Shown piece after piece: positions 26,408 to 35,622 of a stretch of 64,000 bases of DNA. A program made the position numbers and the translations under genes. The stretch covers positions 1,594,001 through 1,658,000 of the forward strand of contig NZ_CP043506.1 in assembly GCF_008365315.1 (NCBI RefSeq). The letters run 5' to 3'. Position 1 is the stretch's first letter. The number at the start of each line of letters is the position of its first letter. The DNA comes from Acetobacter vaccinii. GTDB taxonomy: Bacteria; Pseudomonadota; Alphaproteobacteria; Acetobacterales; Acetobacteraceae. The notes under the pieces are model-generated. The model was not told where the DNA came from, made no database searches, and was given only the letters and a program-made list of their open reading frames with translations.

Positions 26408-27350
26408 ATCTGGGGTTAAGACCGCCATTATTGCCAGCACGACGCTGCTGACACCCACTCTGCGCCGCTTTGTCCTGCGTGCGCAGGGCTGGTGCTTTCC
26501 TGTGCTGTCGGCGGGGAGCCATGTGCTGCTGGGGTTTGGCGGTCCTGAGCGCATGTTCAAAAATGCTTATTCCATCGTCTCCCGCAAGGACGATGGGTCA
26601 GAAATTGTTATCATAGTCCGCCGTGCCCCGCAGTCTCGTGGCGGGTCTGTTTTTTTGCATGAACAGGGGAGGGAGGGACTATCTGTTACTATTCTTGGTA
26701 CAGCCAACCTCTTTCCCATTATGCGCCGGGCGCGCAGGCATGTGTTGTTGTCCGCAGGGATCGGGATTACGCCTTTTCTGGCATATCTTGAGACATTGCG
26801 TGCTGGTGGCATGGACTATGTGCTGCACCACTTCTGCCGCCCGGAGGAACGGGAGGCGTTTGAAAGCCTGCTGCACGGGCAGGATAGTGCGTGCGTGCAT
26901 ATACACGACCAATTGCCGGGGGCTGCCGGACTGCGTGAACAACTGGCCAATCAGCCGATAACCACCCATGTGTATTATTGCGGGCCAGAAGGCTTCATGG
27001 ACTGGGTGGCTGGGGCTGTGCGTGCCGTTGGCTTTGTGCCCGGCAAGGTGCATTCAGAGCATTTCTTTGTGCCAGAAGGCGGTCAACCCTTTGCCGTGGT
27101 GCTGGCGCGCAGTGGCCGCACCGTCAACGTTGGTGCGGATGAAACCCTGCTGGAAGCTCTGGAGGCGGCTGATCTGAACCCGCCCTGCATGTGCCGTGGC
27201 GGTGCCTGCGGTGCCTGCGCCGTGACGGTGCTGGACGGGCAACCGGACCACAGGGACCATGTGCTGACCGAAGCGGAAAGAACCGCCGCAACAACAATCC
27301 TGACCTGTGTCTCCCGCGCGAAGACACAGACACTGACACTTGATCTGTAA
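26400..27350 (+). CDS. dmmB: Dimethylamine monooxygenase reductase subunit (flavin and 2Fe-2S)
   Basis: A 316-residue NAD(P)H-dependent electron-transfer subunit of the phthalate dioxygenase reductase type. Order: flavin-binding barrel (about 10-100), nucleotide-binding domain with LSAGIGITPFLAYLE (about 110-130) and YYCGPEGFMDWV (about 200), then a plant-type ferredoxin domain at the C-terminus with CRGGACGACAVTVLDG and a last ligand in TCVSR. That supplies the four cysteines of a 2Fe-2S cluster. The ATG at 26400 lies inside dmmA. It feeds electrons to the haem subunit encoded by the next gene. Confidence 0.87.
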   Translation: MAKSGVKTAIIASTTLLTPTLRRFVLRAQGWCFPVLSAGSHVLLGFGGPERMFKNAYSIVSRKDDGSEIVIIVRRAPQSRGGSVFLHEQGREGLSVTILGTANLFPIMRRARRHVLLSAGIGITPFLAYLETLRAGGMDYVLHHFCRPEEREAFESLLHGQDSACVHIHDQLPGAAGLREQLANQPITTHVYYCGPEGFMDWVAGAVRAVGFVPGKVHSEHFFVPEGGQPFAVVLARSGRTVNVGADETLLEALEAADLNPPCMCRGGACGACAVTVLDGQPDHRDHVLTEAERTAATTILTCVSRAKTQTLTLDL

Positions 27351-27360
27351 GGAAGCCAAC

Positions 27361-28425
27361 ATGATAGCCCAGGCCAGTGTAAAGGACAGCTATCGTCCAC
27401 CATACGGGGTGACAAACAGCCCGGAAACCATCCTGCGGTTTCCCTTCCCCTTTCCCGAAGACAGCTACATGTATTCGATGAATGTCGAGCCGCATGTCAG
27501 GGGTGGGCCGGTGGTGGCCATGCAGAACACCTTTGATATTGACGAACATTATGTGGCGGAGTGTACAGAAAAAGCGAGAATACTGGCCGAAGATCCCCGC
27601 CGCTGTATTGTAATGCCCCACATGCGTGAGGCCGAGTGGGATTTTGTGGAACTGGCAATGGAAACATTGTCAGAGCAGTATCCAGACTACTTCGCGCTGA
27701 TGCGTGACGGCGCAAACTGGCATTGGACAAACCGCCTGCTGGGGCTGGAGCAGGCCTTTGTGTTTGGTGATGCGGAGACTTTGCCGCATCCACCGTTTGA
27801 ATACATGGCCCGCCAGATGCAGGGTGATTTTACCCTGCATGACCAGCGCGAGGACGACTTGTGGATGGATGGGGGAATGGTAACCGCCCAGGCCGACTGG
27901 TCCTTGAAGTTTGACCTAGGCATGTCTTTCAGGCAGTGGCACGCCCCTGTGCCCAAAGCTGCGGAACTAGGGGTATTTGATCGCGGCCTGCGTTTTTTGC
28001 TGATGCTCCAGCATGGCAAGCCTGTCAGACGGCTGAACTGGACCATGACCATCAACCCACGGTTAGATACATCGCCCGAAAATTACCTTGTGTGGGGAGC
28101 GGACAGAGCCTCTGTGACGCCAGACAATGCGCTGGACAAGGTGCATCTGCGGGTAGAATTACAGACGTTGTACCGGCTGCCGCGCTCGCATGCCATTCTG
28201 TTTTCCATCCGCTGTTATCTGTTGCCCCTGCGCGATATTGTGCGTGTGCCTAAATGGGGCAGGCGGCTGCACCGTGTGCTTGGCGCGCTGGACCCTGCTT
28301 TGTCCAGCTACAAGGGGCTGGATCTGTACCGGCCTACGGTTGTGTCGGTGCTATCACGCTACGATGATGGAGCGGAACTGACCCCCGGTATTCTGCCAGA
28401 CCTCGCCCAGTTGGAGGATGCCTGA
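27361..28425 (+). CDS. dmmC: Dimethylamine monooxygenase haem subunit (DUF3445, oxidative N-demethylase alpha-like)
   Basis: A 354-residue protein of the DUF3445 / haem-dependent oxidative N-demethylase alpha family. This is a PAS-like fold that binds haem and activates O2 to demethylate dimethylamine to methylamine and formaldehyde. Recognisable stretches are the N-terminal RFPFPFPEDSYMYSMNV, the central WHWTNRLLGLEQAFVFGD and the C-terminal VELQTLYRLPRSHAILFSIR with YKGLDLYR. The ATG at 27361 has GGAAG upstream and lies 10 bases after dmmB. It is the last gene of the four-gene operon; no terminator is evident after it. Confidence 0.85.
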   Translation: MIAQASVKDSYRPPYGVTNSPETILRFPFPFPEDSYMYSMNVEPHVRGGPVVAMQNTFDIDEHYVAECTEKARILAEDPRRCIVMPHMREAEWDFVELAMETLSEQYPDYFALMRDGANWHWTNRLLGLEQAFVFGDAETLPHPPFEYMARQMQGDFTLHDQREDDLWMDGGMVTAQADWSLKFDLGMSFRQWHAPVPKAAELGVFDRGLRFLLMLQHGKPVRRLNWTMTINPRLDTSPENYLVWGADRASVTPDNALDKVHLRVELQTLYRLPRSHAILFSIRCYLLPLRDIVRVPKWGRRLHRVLGALDPALSSYKGLDLYRPTVVSVLSRYDDGAELTPGILPDLAQLEDA

Positions 28426-28530
28426 GTGACAGTGCTGTTTGCCGGAGTGGTTTGACAGGCGGGGCGTCAATAATCGTTTAAGCTTTTTATGGGACTTTTT
28501 CTGCCAAGGCTATTATGGCAGGGCGTGTAC

Positions 28531-31512
28531 ATGCTTTCAGGCGGACAACAGGACTGGACGGTTTTTGATGCCGCCTGGTACTTCAAACGGTATCAGGATG
28601 TTCTGACTGTGCTGGGGGTTGCAGGGCCGCAAGACTGCGAGGCTTTTTATACAGCCCACGGCACGGTGCTGCGACACTCCCCCAACCCCTATTTTGATGA
28701 AGACTGGTACCTGACCCGCTATCCGCATGTTGCCAGTGCGGTTGTGGCAGGCCTGCATGCCAGTGGCTTTGACCATTACTGCACCACTGGCTTACTGACC
28801 CATAACCCACACTGGCTGTTTGATGAGCAGTTTTATGCCCGCCCCCTGGCAGGGCAGGCCAGTGGCGGGCATCATGACTATCGCAACGGGTATGACCATT
28901 ACCTACGGGTGGGGGATGGGCAATGCCTTGCCGGGTCGTGGTTTTTTGACCCCACACTGGCCCTTGCCAGCGGTGTGGAACGGCAAGGGCAGCTTGGGCC
29001 TTACAGCGCCTATGTCAGCATGGTGGCACCCCAAAGGCAGGCTGGATCGCCTTTATCTGTCTATTTTGATCCCGCTTGGTATGTGCAGGCATACCCAGAT
29101 GTCGCACAGCAGATTGCCGGGGGGGTATGGCGGTGCGCCCTGCACCATTATCTGGCGAATGAAACGCCTACACATTATAATCCGAACGCGATTTTCTCTG
29201 AAGCATTCTATGCCAGTGTGAACTGCGATGTCGCAGAGGCTTTGGCGGATGGGCGTTTTAGAAATGCGTATGAGCATTTTCTGACATTCGGCCTTAAAGA
29301 ATTACGCCGCCCCTCGGCCAGCGTTGATCTGGAGGCTTATAGCCACCATACCAGTGTGCGGCAGGATCTGGAGCAGGGGGGCTGTCGCGATATTTTTGCT
29401 CATTACGTGCTCCATGGCGGAAAACCAACGCAGGACCATACATTTTTACAGGAGAGCGAAGGCGTCGCCAGGGCGCTCTATCAGGAAATGTGTCGGATCA
29501 AGGCGCCGTTAATTCTGGCTGACAGACTGGATTTTTCAACCGGGAGCCCGGACCTGAGCGTGATTATGGTCGCCCACAACCTGTTTGCCATGACACTGGT
29601 GGCGCTGTCGTCGTTACGGGCTAATTATGCTGGGGGTATTCAGGTTATTCTTGTCGATTCCGGCTCAACTGACGGCATACGACAGATAGAAAAATATGTG
29701 CGTGGGCTTGATATCGTACGATTTGACGGGAATATCGGGTTTCTGCTGGGCTGTAATGCAGCGCTTGAGAAAGTATCCTCCCCTATTACGCTGTATCTGA
29801 ATAACGATACCGAACTTCTGCCCGGTGCCATTGCCAATATGCTTGCCCGCTTTCAGTCTGAACCCGGCACAGGAGCTGTGGGGGGTAAGCTGATCCGCAC
29901 CAACGGGCTCTTGCAGGAGGCAGGCAGCATTGTCTGGCGTGACGGTTCCGTGCAGGGGTATTTGCGTGACCAGCACCCTGGTGTGCCAGAGGCCAATTTT
30001 GTGCGCTCGGTTGATTATTGCGCCGGGGCATTTCTGGCGGTGCGGACCGATGCGCTGCGGCAACTGGGTGGGTTTGATACGCGCTACGCTCCTGCGTATT
30101 TTGAGGATACAGACCTGTGCCTGCGGGTGCATGCCATGGGGCTGGATGTTGTTTATGATCCTGCCATTGTCATCATGCATTATGAATATGGGACATCGGG
30201 CCTGATTAGCGGGGCATCCATGATTGCCCGTAATCAGGTTCTGTTCCGCACGACGCATGCGGCGTATCTCCGCAGCAAGAGCCTGAAGAATGACCGCATG
30301 ACCATTCGGGCCCGTTCATGCGCCGGGGTGCGGGGGCATATTCTGTTTGTGGAGGACAGAATGCCCTGTCGCTTTCTGGGGGCAGGCTTTGCCCGCTCCA
30401 ACGATATTGTGCATGCCATGGTGGAGCTTGGCTATCAGGTCACGATTTATCCTGTTTTCATATCGGATGACACACGCGATGAAGTCTGCAGGGCATTCCC
30501 AGACCGAGTGGAGATCATGCATGGGCGGGATATGGCAGGGCTGGAGGAGTTTCTGAAGGACCGCGCCGGATATTATGACACGCTATGGATTGCCCGCACC
30601 CATAATATTGATCGTCTGGCCCCGATACTGCAAAACTGCGCTGATACACTGGCAGGGTGCACCATAGTGCTGGATACGGAGGCCATTGCCACCCCCAGGG
30701 AGTACGCGCGGCGTGTCCTGTATGGGCAGGCGGGCGAACAGTCAGAGGCTGAGGCTCTGCGGCATGAACTGCGGCATCTGTTCATGGTGGATCAGCTTGT
30801 GGCTGTAGCTGACTATGAAAAAGATGTTTTGAAAGAGAGTGGTTTTCAGAACATCTCTGTTCTTGGTCACCAGCAGCGTGTTCGTGGCGGGCAACCCGGC
30901 TGGGCCGCACGGCAGGATATTCTGTTTCTGGGGGCGTTGCATGATGAGCAGTCCCCCAACATGGACTCACTCCGCTGGTTTGTGGCGGAGGTGTTGCCAC
31001 TGTTGGCTCCCCTGCTGCCAGAGGGTGTGCGGGTGAGCATATGCGGTTATGTCGGGCCGGATGTGGACCTGTCGGCCTTTCGCCAAAACCCCGCCATCAC
31101 AGTGTTGGGGCGGGTTGATCAGGTTGGGCCGGTTTACGACCGGCACCGGGTTTTTATAGCCCCGACCCGTTATGCTGCGGGTATTCCCTTTAAACTGCAC
31201 GAGGCCGCCGCCCATGGTTTACCCAGTGTGGTAACAGACCTGCTGGCCCGACAGGTCGGCTGGACACCGGGGCAGGATCTCTTGTGTGCGGCTGCATCCG
31301 ATCCGCAGGCGTTCGCACAGTGTGTGGCACAGCTTTATAATGACAGCGCCGTGTGGCACCGCGTGCGTGACAATGCCCGCGAGCGTATCCAGCGCGAGCA
31401 CAGCCCGCAGGACTATCGCACACGGCTGGCGGCTATTTTGGCCCCATCAGGGCGCAGTAGTCTGGGTGGGCAGCAGGTCGGGGGCTTCGTCGTGGATGAT
31501 CCGGCGGCTTAG
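28531..31512 (+). CDS. Large two-domain glycosyltransferase (GT2 + GT4-like) with N-terminal repeats
   Basis: 993 residues. The first 300 are a series of divergent modules of about 50-60 residues, each starting with a pattern like FDxxWYxxxYPDV ([52 protein letters not shown]). A GT2 domain follows ([48 protein letters not shown]). The C-terminal 380 residues resemble a GT4 transferase ([15 protein letters not shown] stretch at [20 protein letters not shown]). The ATG at 28531 has CAGGG upstream; an in-frame ATG at 28489 lacks a ribosome site. Likely makes a surface glycan. Similar repeats occur in the protein at 40563-42113. Confidence 0.82.
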   Translation: MLSGGQQDWTVFDAAWYFKRYQDVLTVLGVAGPQDCEAFYTAHGTVLRHSPNPYFDEDWYLTRYPHVASAVVAGLHASGFDHYCTTGLLTHNPHWLFDEQFYARPLAGQASGGHHDYRNGYDHYLRVGDGQCLAGSWFFDPTLALASGVERQGQLGPYSAYVSMVAPQRQAGSPLSVYFDPAWYVQAYPDVAQQIAGGVWRCALHHYLANETPTHYNPNAIFSEAFYASVNCDVAEALADGRFRNAYEHFLTFGLKELRRPSASVDLEAYSHHTSVRQDLEQGGCRDIFAHYVLHGGKPTQDHTFLQESEGVARALYQEMCRIKAPLILADRLDFSTGSPDLSVIMVAHNLFAMTLVALSSLRANYAGGIQVILVDSGSTDGIRQIEKYVRGLDIVRFDGNIGFLLGCNAALEKVSSPITLYLNNDTELLPGAIANMLARFQSEPGTGAVGGKLIRTNGLLQEAGSIVWRDGSVQGYLRDQHPGVPEANFVRSVDYCAGAFLAVRTDALRQLGGFDTRYAPAYFEDTDLCLRVHAMGLDVVYDPAIVIMHYEYGTSGLISGASMIARNQVLFRTTHAAYLRSKSLKNDRMTIRARSCAGVRGHILFVEDRMPCRFLGAGFARSNDIVHAMVELGYQVTIYPVFISDDTRDEVCRAFPDRVEIMHGRDMAGLEEFLKDRAGYYDTLWIARTHNIDRLAPILQNCADTLAGCTIVLDTEAIATPREYARRVLYGQAGEQSEAEALRHELRHLFMVDQLVAVADYEKDVLKESGFQNISVLGHQQRVRGGQPGWAARQDILFLGALHDEQSPNMDSLRWFVAEVLPLLAPLLPEGVRVSICGYVGPDVDLSAFRQNPAITVLGRVDQVGPVYDRHRVFIAPTRYAAGIPFKLHEAAAHGLPSVVTDLLARQVGWTPGQDLLCAAASDPQAFAQCVAQLYNDSAVWHRVRDNARERIQREHSPQDYRTRLAAILAPSGRSSLGGQQVGGFVVDDPAA

Positions 31513-31920
31513 ACTGTACAGCCGCTTGCTGGCCCGTGCGCCAAGATGGCTGATGTCTTCCAGACTGAACCAGCGTGCTTCCAGCGCATCATCCCCCGCG
31601 TGGGCCTGTTGTGTGGGGCCATCAGGCTCCACACAGCGGACAGGCACAATCACATAATGAAAGGCCAGTGAGCCATCGGCGGCGTAATGCAGGCTGTCAA
31701 AACAGGGCAGAATGGTGGTGGCGTGGCTGGTCAGAGCTGTTTCTTCCAGCAATTCACGCTGGGCGGCGTCCAGCAGGGTTTCCCCTGCTTCAACCTTGCC
31801 ACCGGGAAAGCCCCATAACCCGGCATCCGGGGCTTTGGCGCGGCGCACAAGCAGGAAACTGGCATCCCGCCGGACAATGGACAGGACTCCGACACGGGGC
31901 AGGGCAGGGCTATGGGTCAT
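31447..31920 (-). CDS. Nudix hydrolase
   Basis: A 157-residue Nudix-fold pyrophosphohydrolase. The Nudix box is complete: [20 protein letters not shown] followed by ET (pattern GX5EX7REXXEEXG). The N-terminus [19 protein letters not shown] resembles ADP-ribose or MutT-type enzymes, but the substrate cannot be fixed. Its last 66 bases overlap the 3' end of the converging glycosyltransferase gene. The start MTHSPALPR at 31920 fits the family; the open frame further upstream is not conserved-looking. Confidence 0.88.
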   Translation of the reverse strand: MTHSPALPRVGVLSIVRRDASFLLVRRAKAPDAGLWGFPGGKVEAGETLLDAAQRELLEETALTSHATTILPCFDSLHYAADGSLAFHYVIVPVRCVEPDGPTQQAHAGDDALEARWFSLEDISHLGARASKRLYSLSRRIIHDEAPDLLPTQTTAP

Positions 31921-32116
31921 GCCGCGGAGGATGGGGGTGGGCTGATGAGAGGTCAATCCTCCCCTGCAATCATGGGGTTTGCCAGCACGACGGGCAGGCA
32001 TGTTCAATGGGCTGATCCACCCAGGCGGGAAGGAGTGCGCTATTGGCCTGTCAATTCCGGGGTTTGCTGGCCCAGCATCCATGTGGCATTGCTCTTGCTG
32101 CATGGGGGCGGGGGTC

Positions 32117-32546
32117 ATGACGGGGCAACCGGGGCAGAGTGCCACCGTAAGCCTGTTTCCACGCCAGCATTTGCTGAACGCGCAGGACGCAGCATTGTAT
32201 CTGGGCATGCCCCGGCGCAGGTTGCGGCTGTTGGTGGCCTTGGGGGGGCGGCCCCAGACAGGTTCGGCCCAGAGGCGCTGCCCGCCTGTTCCGTCGGGAG
32301 GAGCTGGACCAGTATAGCGCAACCCAGTTTGAGCAGGCCGGGCTGACGGCGGAGGCTCTGGCCCATTACCGTCGGCAGAGGGCAACACCCGTCGGCCTGG
32401 ACCCGTTTATGGACATGGCTACCAAGGACGAGCTGTGGCGTCTGGGCACATGGTTTGGCAGTCGTGCTGTCATTCTGGCCGGACTGGTGGTGATTGTGTT
32501 GTCGCACACACCGTTGTCGCGCCTTCTTTTTCATAGCCTCAAGTAA
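32117..32546 (+). pseudogene. Frameshifted helix-turn-helix protein with C-terminal membrane segment
   Basis: Three consecutive frames join into one sensible protein. Frame A gives [20 protein letters not shown] and VALGG, an excisionase-like DNA-binding helix-turn-helix. Frame B gives [11 protein letters not shown]. Frame C gives [20 protein letters not shown] and ends in a membrane helix (VILAGLVVIVLS) with stop TAA at 32544-32546. The breaks fall in a G7 run (32242-32248, one G short) and a CCC run (about 32281-32283, one C short). Adding two bases restores exactly 144 codons from the ATG at 32117. This is either a real pseudogene or two homopolymer errors in the sequence. Confidence 0.5.
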
Positions 32547-32590
32547 GGGGTGCTCTTGCATGGGCTTCGGGGCTGGCCCATTTTGGGGGT

Positions 32591-34852
32591 ATGGGTGCTT
32601 CAAAAACGTCTTCTTCCGCCGCGCGTGGGCGCAAACGTGGGTCTCTGAGCGAGCGGGCGGCCAGCCTGCCCGCTGTAACCTTTGTGCCAGAACAGCAGTC
32701 CCCTCGGCCGCGTCTGCGGCGGATGGAGGTTGTGTCGGAATACGATCCCGCAGGCGACCAGCCCCAGGCTATTGCTGAACTGGTGCGCGGTGTGGAGGCT
32801 GGAGAGCGTGATCAGGTGCTGCTTGGCGTGACGGGCTCTGGCAAGACCTTCAGCATGGCCAAGGTGATCGAAGCTACGCAGAAACCCACGCTCATTCTTG
32901 CACCCAACAAAACACTGGCCGCCCAGCTTTATGGGGAAATGAAACAGTTTTTCCCCAATAACGCTGTGGAATATTTTGTCAGCTACTACGACTATTACCA
33001 GCCCGAAGCCTATGTGCCCCGGTCGGACACCTATATCGAAAAAGATAGCCAGATTAACGAGCAGATCGACCGTATGCGCCATGCGGCCACACAGGCGCTG
33101 TTGGAGCGTAACGATGTTATTATCGTGGCCTCGGTCTCTTGTATTTACGGTATTGGCTCGGTCGAGACGTATTCCCGCATGGTGGTCAAGCTGGAACTGG
33201 GGGGGCAGATTGATCGGGATAAGCTGATAAAAAGCCTGGTTGAACTGCAGTACCGCCGGAATGACGCCGCTTTTGCACGCGGGGCTTTTCGTGTGCGGGG
33301 TGAGACTGTCGATATTTTCCCCGTTCAAAACGAGGATAGAGCCTGGCGTGTTTCCCTTTTTGGGGACGAGGTCGATGGCATTGTGGAGTTTGACCCCCTG
33401 ACGGGTGAAAAAACAGCCGACCTTCAGGAAATAACCATCTACGCCAACAGCCATTACGTTACGCCACGGCCGACGCTTAATCAGGCCATTATTGGCATCA
33501 AGCAGGAGCTGCGCGAGCAACTGGCCCAGTTTACCGCAGCGACCAAGCTGCTGGAGGCTGAACGACTGGATCAGCGCACCACCTTTGATCTGGAAATGCT
33601 TGAGACAACGGGTGTCTGTAAAGGGATTGAAAATTACTCCCGCTATCTGTCCGGCCGTAAACCGGGCGATCCGCCGCCAACCCTGTTTGAATACCTGCCG
33701 CAGGATGCGCTGCTGATTGTTGATGAAAGCCACGTCACAGTCCCGCAGATTGGCGGCATGGAGCGCGGAGACCACGCGCGCAAATCCATCTTGTCAGAAT
33801 TCGGGTTTCGCCTGCCCTCCTGCCTGGACAACAGGCCGCTGAATTTTGCGGAGTGGGATACGTTCCGCCCCCAGACAATTTTTGTCAGCGCGACCCCCGG
33901 CCCGTGGGAAATGGAACGGACGGGAGGTGTTTTTGCCGAACAGGTTATTCGCCCGACGGGGCTGATCGACCCGGTCACGATTGTCCGCCCCGTTGAGCAT
34001 CAGGTTGACGACCTGCTGGCTGAATGCCGGACCACTATCGGCAAGGGCGGGCGTGTTCTGGTCACGACCCTGACCAAGCGCATGGCCGAAGACCTGACCG
34101 ATTATATGAACGAGGCAGGCATACGTGTGCGTTACCTGCATTCGGATGTGGATACGCTGGAACGGATCGAAATTATCCGCGACCTGCGGATCGGGGCGTT
34201 TGATGTGCTGATCGGGATCAACCTGCTGCGTGAGGGGCTGGATATTCCCGAATGTTCACTGGTTGCCATTCTGGATGCGGACAAGGAGGGTTTTCTACGC
34301 TCGCGCACATCCCTGATCCAGACCATTGGCCGCGCTGCCCGGAATGTGGAAGGTCGCGTGCTGCTCTATGCGGATAAAATGACGGACTCTCTGGCCTTTG
34401 CCATTGAGGAAACCGCCCGCAGGCGTGAAAAGCAGGTTGCCTGGAACGAGGCCCACGGCATTACGCCCCAGAGCGTGCGCAAGCAGATCAGCGATATTGT
34501 GTCCTCCGTGTTCGAGCAGGATTACGTGACTGTCGCGCCTGATCAGGACATGGGCGTGACCGACTTTGTCGGCAAGGATCTGGGGGCGGCCATCGCCGGG
34601 CTGGAAAAGCGCATGCGCGAAGCCGCAGCGGAGCTGGAGTTTGAAACCGCAGGCCGCCTGCGGGATGAAATCAAACGGCTCGAAGCCCTGCAACTGGGGC
34701 TGGAACCGCCCCCCGTTGCCACCTCGGCCGCAGGCAGGCAGCCCATGCGCCGCCGTGGGCGGGAGGAGCAGGTGCCCCGGCCACTGGGACCGGGCGGGGG
34801 CGGGTACGACCCCAAGGGCGGTAAGGGGCGGCGGCGCAAGGCTGCGGGCTAG
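32591..34852 (+). CDS. uvrB: Excinuclease ABC subunit B
   Basis: DNA damage-recognition helicase of nucleotide excision repair. The 753-residue protein has Walker [14 protein letters not shown], the beta-hairpin region [20 protein letters not shown], the DESH box in [13 protein letters not shown], helicase motifs V-VI ([21 protein letters not shown]) and a C-terminal UVR motif ([20 protein letters not shown]). It is longer than the E. coli protein because of a basic N-terminal tail of about 45 residues and a glycine/arginine-rich C-terminal tail, both common in alphaproteobacteria. The start is uncertain between 32591 and an ATG at 32723. Confidence 0.97.
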   Translation: MGASKTSSSAARGRKRGSLSERAASLPAVTFVPEQQSPRPRLRRMEVVSEYDPAGDQPQAIAELVRGVEAGERDQVLLGVTGSGKTFSMAKVIEATQKPTLILAPNKTLAAQLYGEMKQFFPNNAVEYFVSYYDYYQPEAYVPRSDTYIEKDSQINEQIDRMRHAATQALLERNDVIIVASVSCIYGIGSVETYSRMVVKLELGGQIDRDKLIKSLVELQYRRNDAAFARGAFRVRGETVDIFPVQNEDRAWRVSLFGDEVDGIVEFDPLTGEKTADLQEITIYANSHYVTPRPTLNQAIIGIKQELREQLAQFTAATKLLEAERLDQRTTFDLEMLETTGVCKGIENYSRYLSGRKPGDPPPTLFEYLPQDALLIVDESHVTVPQIGGMERGDHARKSILSEFGFRLPSCLDNRPLNFAEWDTFRPQTIFVSATPGPWEMERTGGVFAEQVIRPTGLIDPVTIVRPVEHQVDDLLAECRTTIGKGGRVLVTTLTKRMAEDLTDYMNEAGIRVRYLHSDVDTLERIEIIRDLRIGAFDVLIGINLLREGLDIPECSLVAILDADKEGFLRSRTSLIQTIGRAARNVEGRVLLYADKMTDSLAFAIEETARRREKQVAWNEAHGITPQSVRKQISDIVSSVFEQDYVTVAPDQDMGVTDFVGKDLGAAIAGLEKRMREAAAELEFETAGRLRDEIKRLEALQLGLEPPPVATSAAGRQPMRRRGREEQVPRPLGPGGGGYDPKGGKGRRRKAAG

Positions 34853-34920
34853 GTCTTGTTTCCGTCTGACAACCCTTCTACCGTTTGGGGCATTGTCTAT
34901 TTGCTGTGGGTATTGAAGGC

Positions 34921-35580
34921 ATGAGCGTGTCAGACTCCCCTATCCGGCCGGATTACGAGGCTCTGGCCTCTGCCACTGTGGAGACCGATCCTTTTTTGCA
35001 CATGGTGGTGCCGCATTTTATCCCACCGGGGGAACTGCCACGCCTGTTTGAAAGCCTGCCGGATATTCCCTCAGGGGGGTCGTTCCCCCCGACATCCCTA
35101 CGGGTCTCCCCCCTGTTTGGTGGCCTGTTGCAGGAGATGGAGGGCCAGAAACTGCGTGATCTGATTGCCCTCAAACTTGGCATGGACCTGGCAGACGCCC
35201 CAACCATGCTGACAGTGCGTGGCCGCACGCGGGATAAGGATGGCCGGATCCATACCGATTCCGTCGCCAAGCGCGTGACGGCGCTGCTGTACCTAAACCC
35301 GTCTGGCCCGACATGGCAGCAGCAGGAAGGGTGCCTGCGGGTGCTGCGTGGCCCGCATGATATTGAAGATTACGTGCGCGAGGTGCAGCCCGTGGACGGC
35401 ACCCTGCTGGTTTTTCAGAACGGTCCGACCGCCTGGCATGGGCACCGGCGTTTTGTGGGGCAGCGTTATACAATCCAGCTTAATTACATGACACAGGACG
35501 GCGTTGCCCGCTCGGAACTGCTGCGGCATCGGCTGTCGGCGGTGGCCAAAAAGCTGACCTTGTCCAGCAACCGTGGCTGA
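34921..35580 (+). CDS. 2-oxoglutarate/Fe(II)-dependent oxygenase-like protein
   Basis: A 219-residue protein with a double-stranded beta-helix oxygenase pattern. An HxD pair occurs in GRIHTDSVAKRV, and the distal histidine and arginine in AWHGHRRFVGQRYTIQ. The stretch between (ALLYLNPSGPTWQQQEGCLRVL) is like prolyl-4-hydroxylase-type domains. The substrate is unknown. It follows uvrB by about 70 bases on the same strand and precedes the M16 peptidase by about 40. AAGG lies very near the ATG, and an upstream in-frame start at 34885 is possible. Confidence 0.75.
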   Translation: MSVSDSPIRPDYEALASATVETDPFLHMVVPHFIPPGELPRLFESLPDIPSGGSFPPTSLRVSPLFGGLLQEMEGQKLRDLIALKLGMDLADAPTMLTVRGRTRDKDGRIHTDSVAKRVTALLYLNPSGPTWQQQEGCLRVLRGPHDIEDYVREVQPVDGTLLVFQNGPTAWHGHRRFVGQRYTIQLNYMTQDGVARSELLRHRLSAVAKKLTLSSNRG

Positions 35581-35622
35581 GTGCCAGCTGTAGTCCGTGC
35601 GTTTTTACGAACAGGAGCCTTC

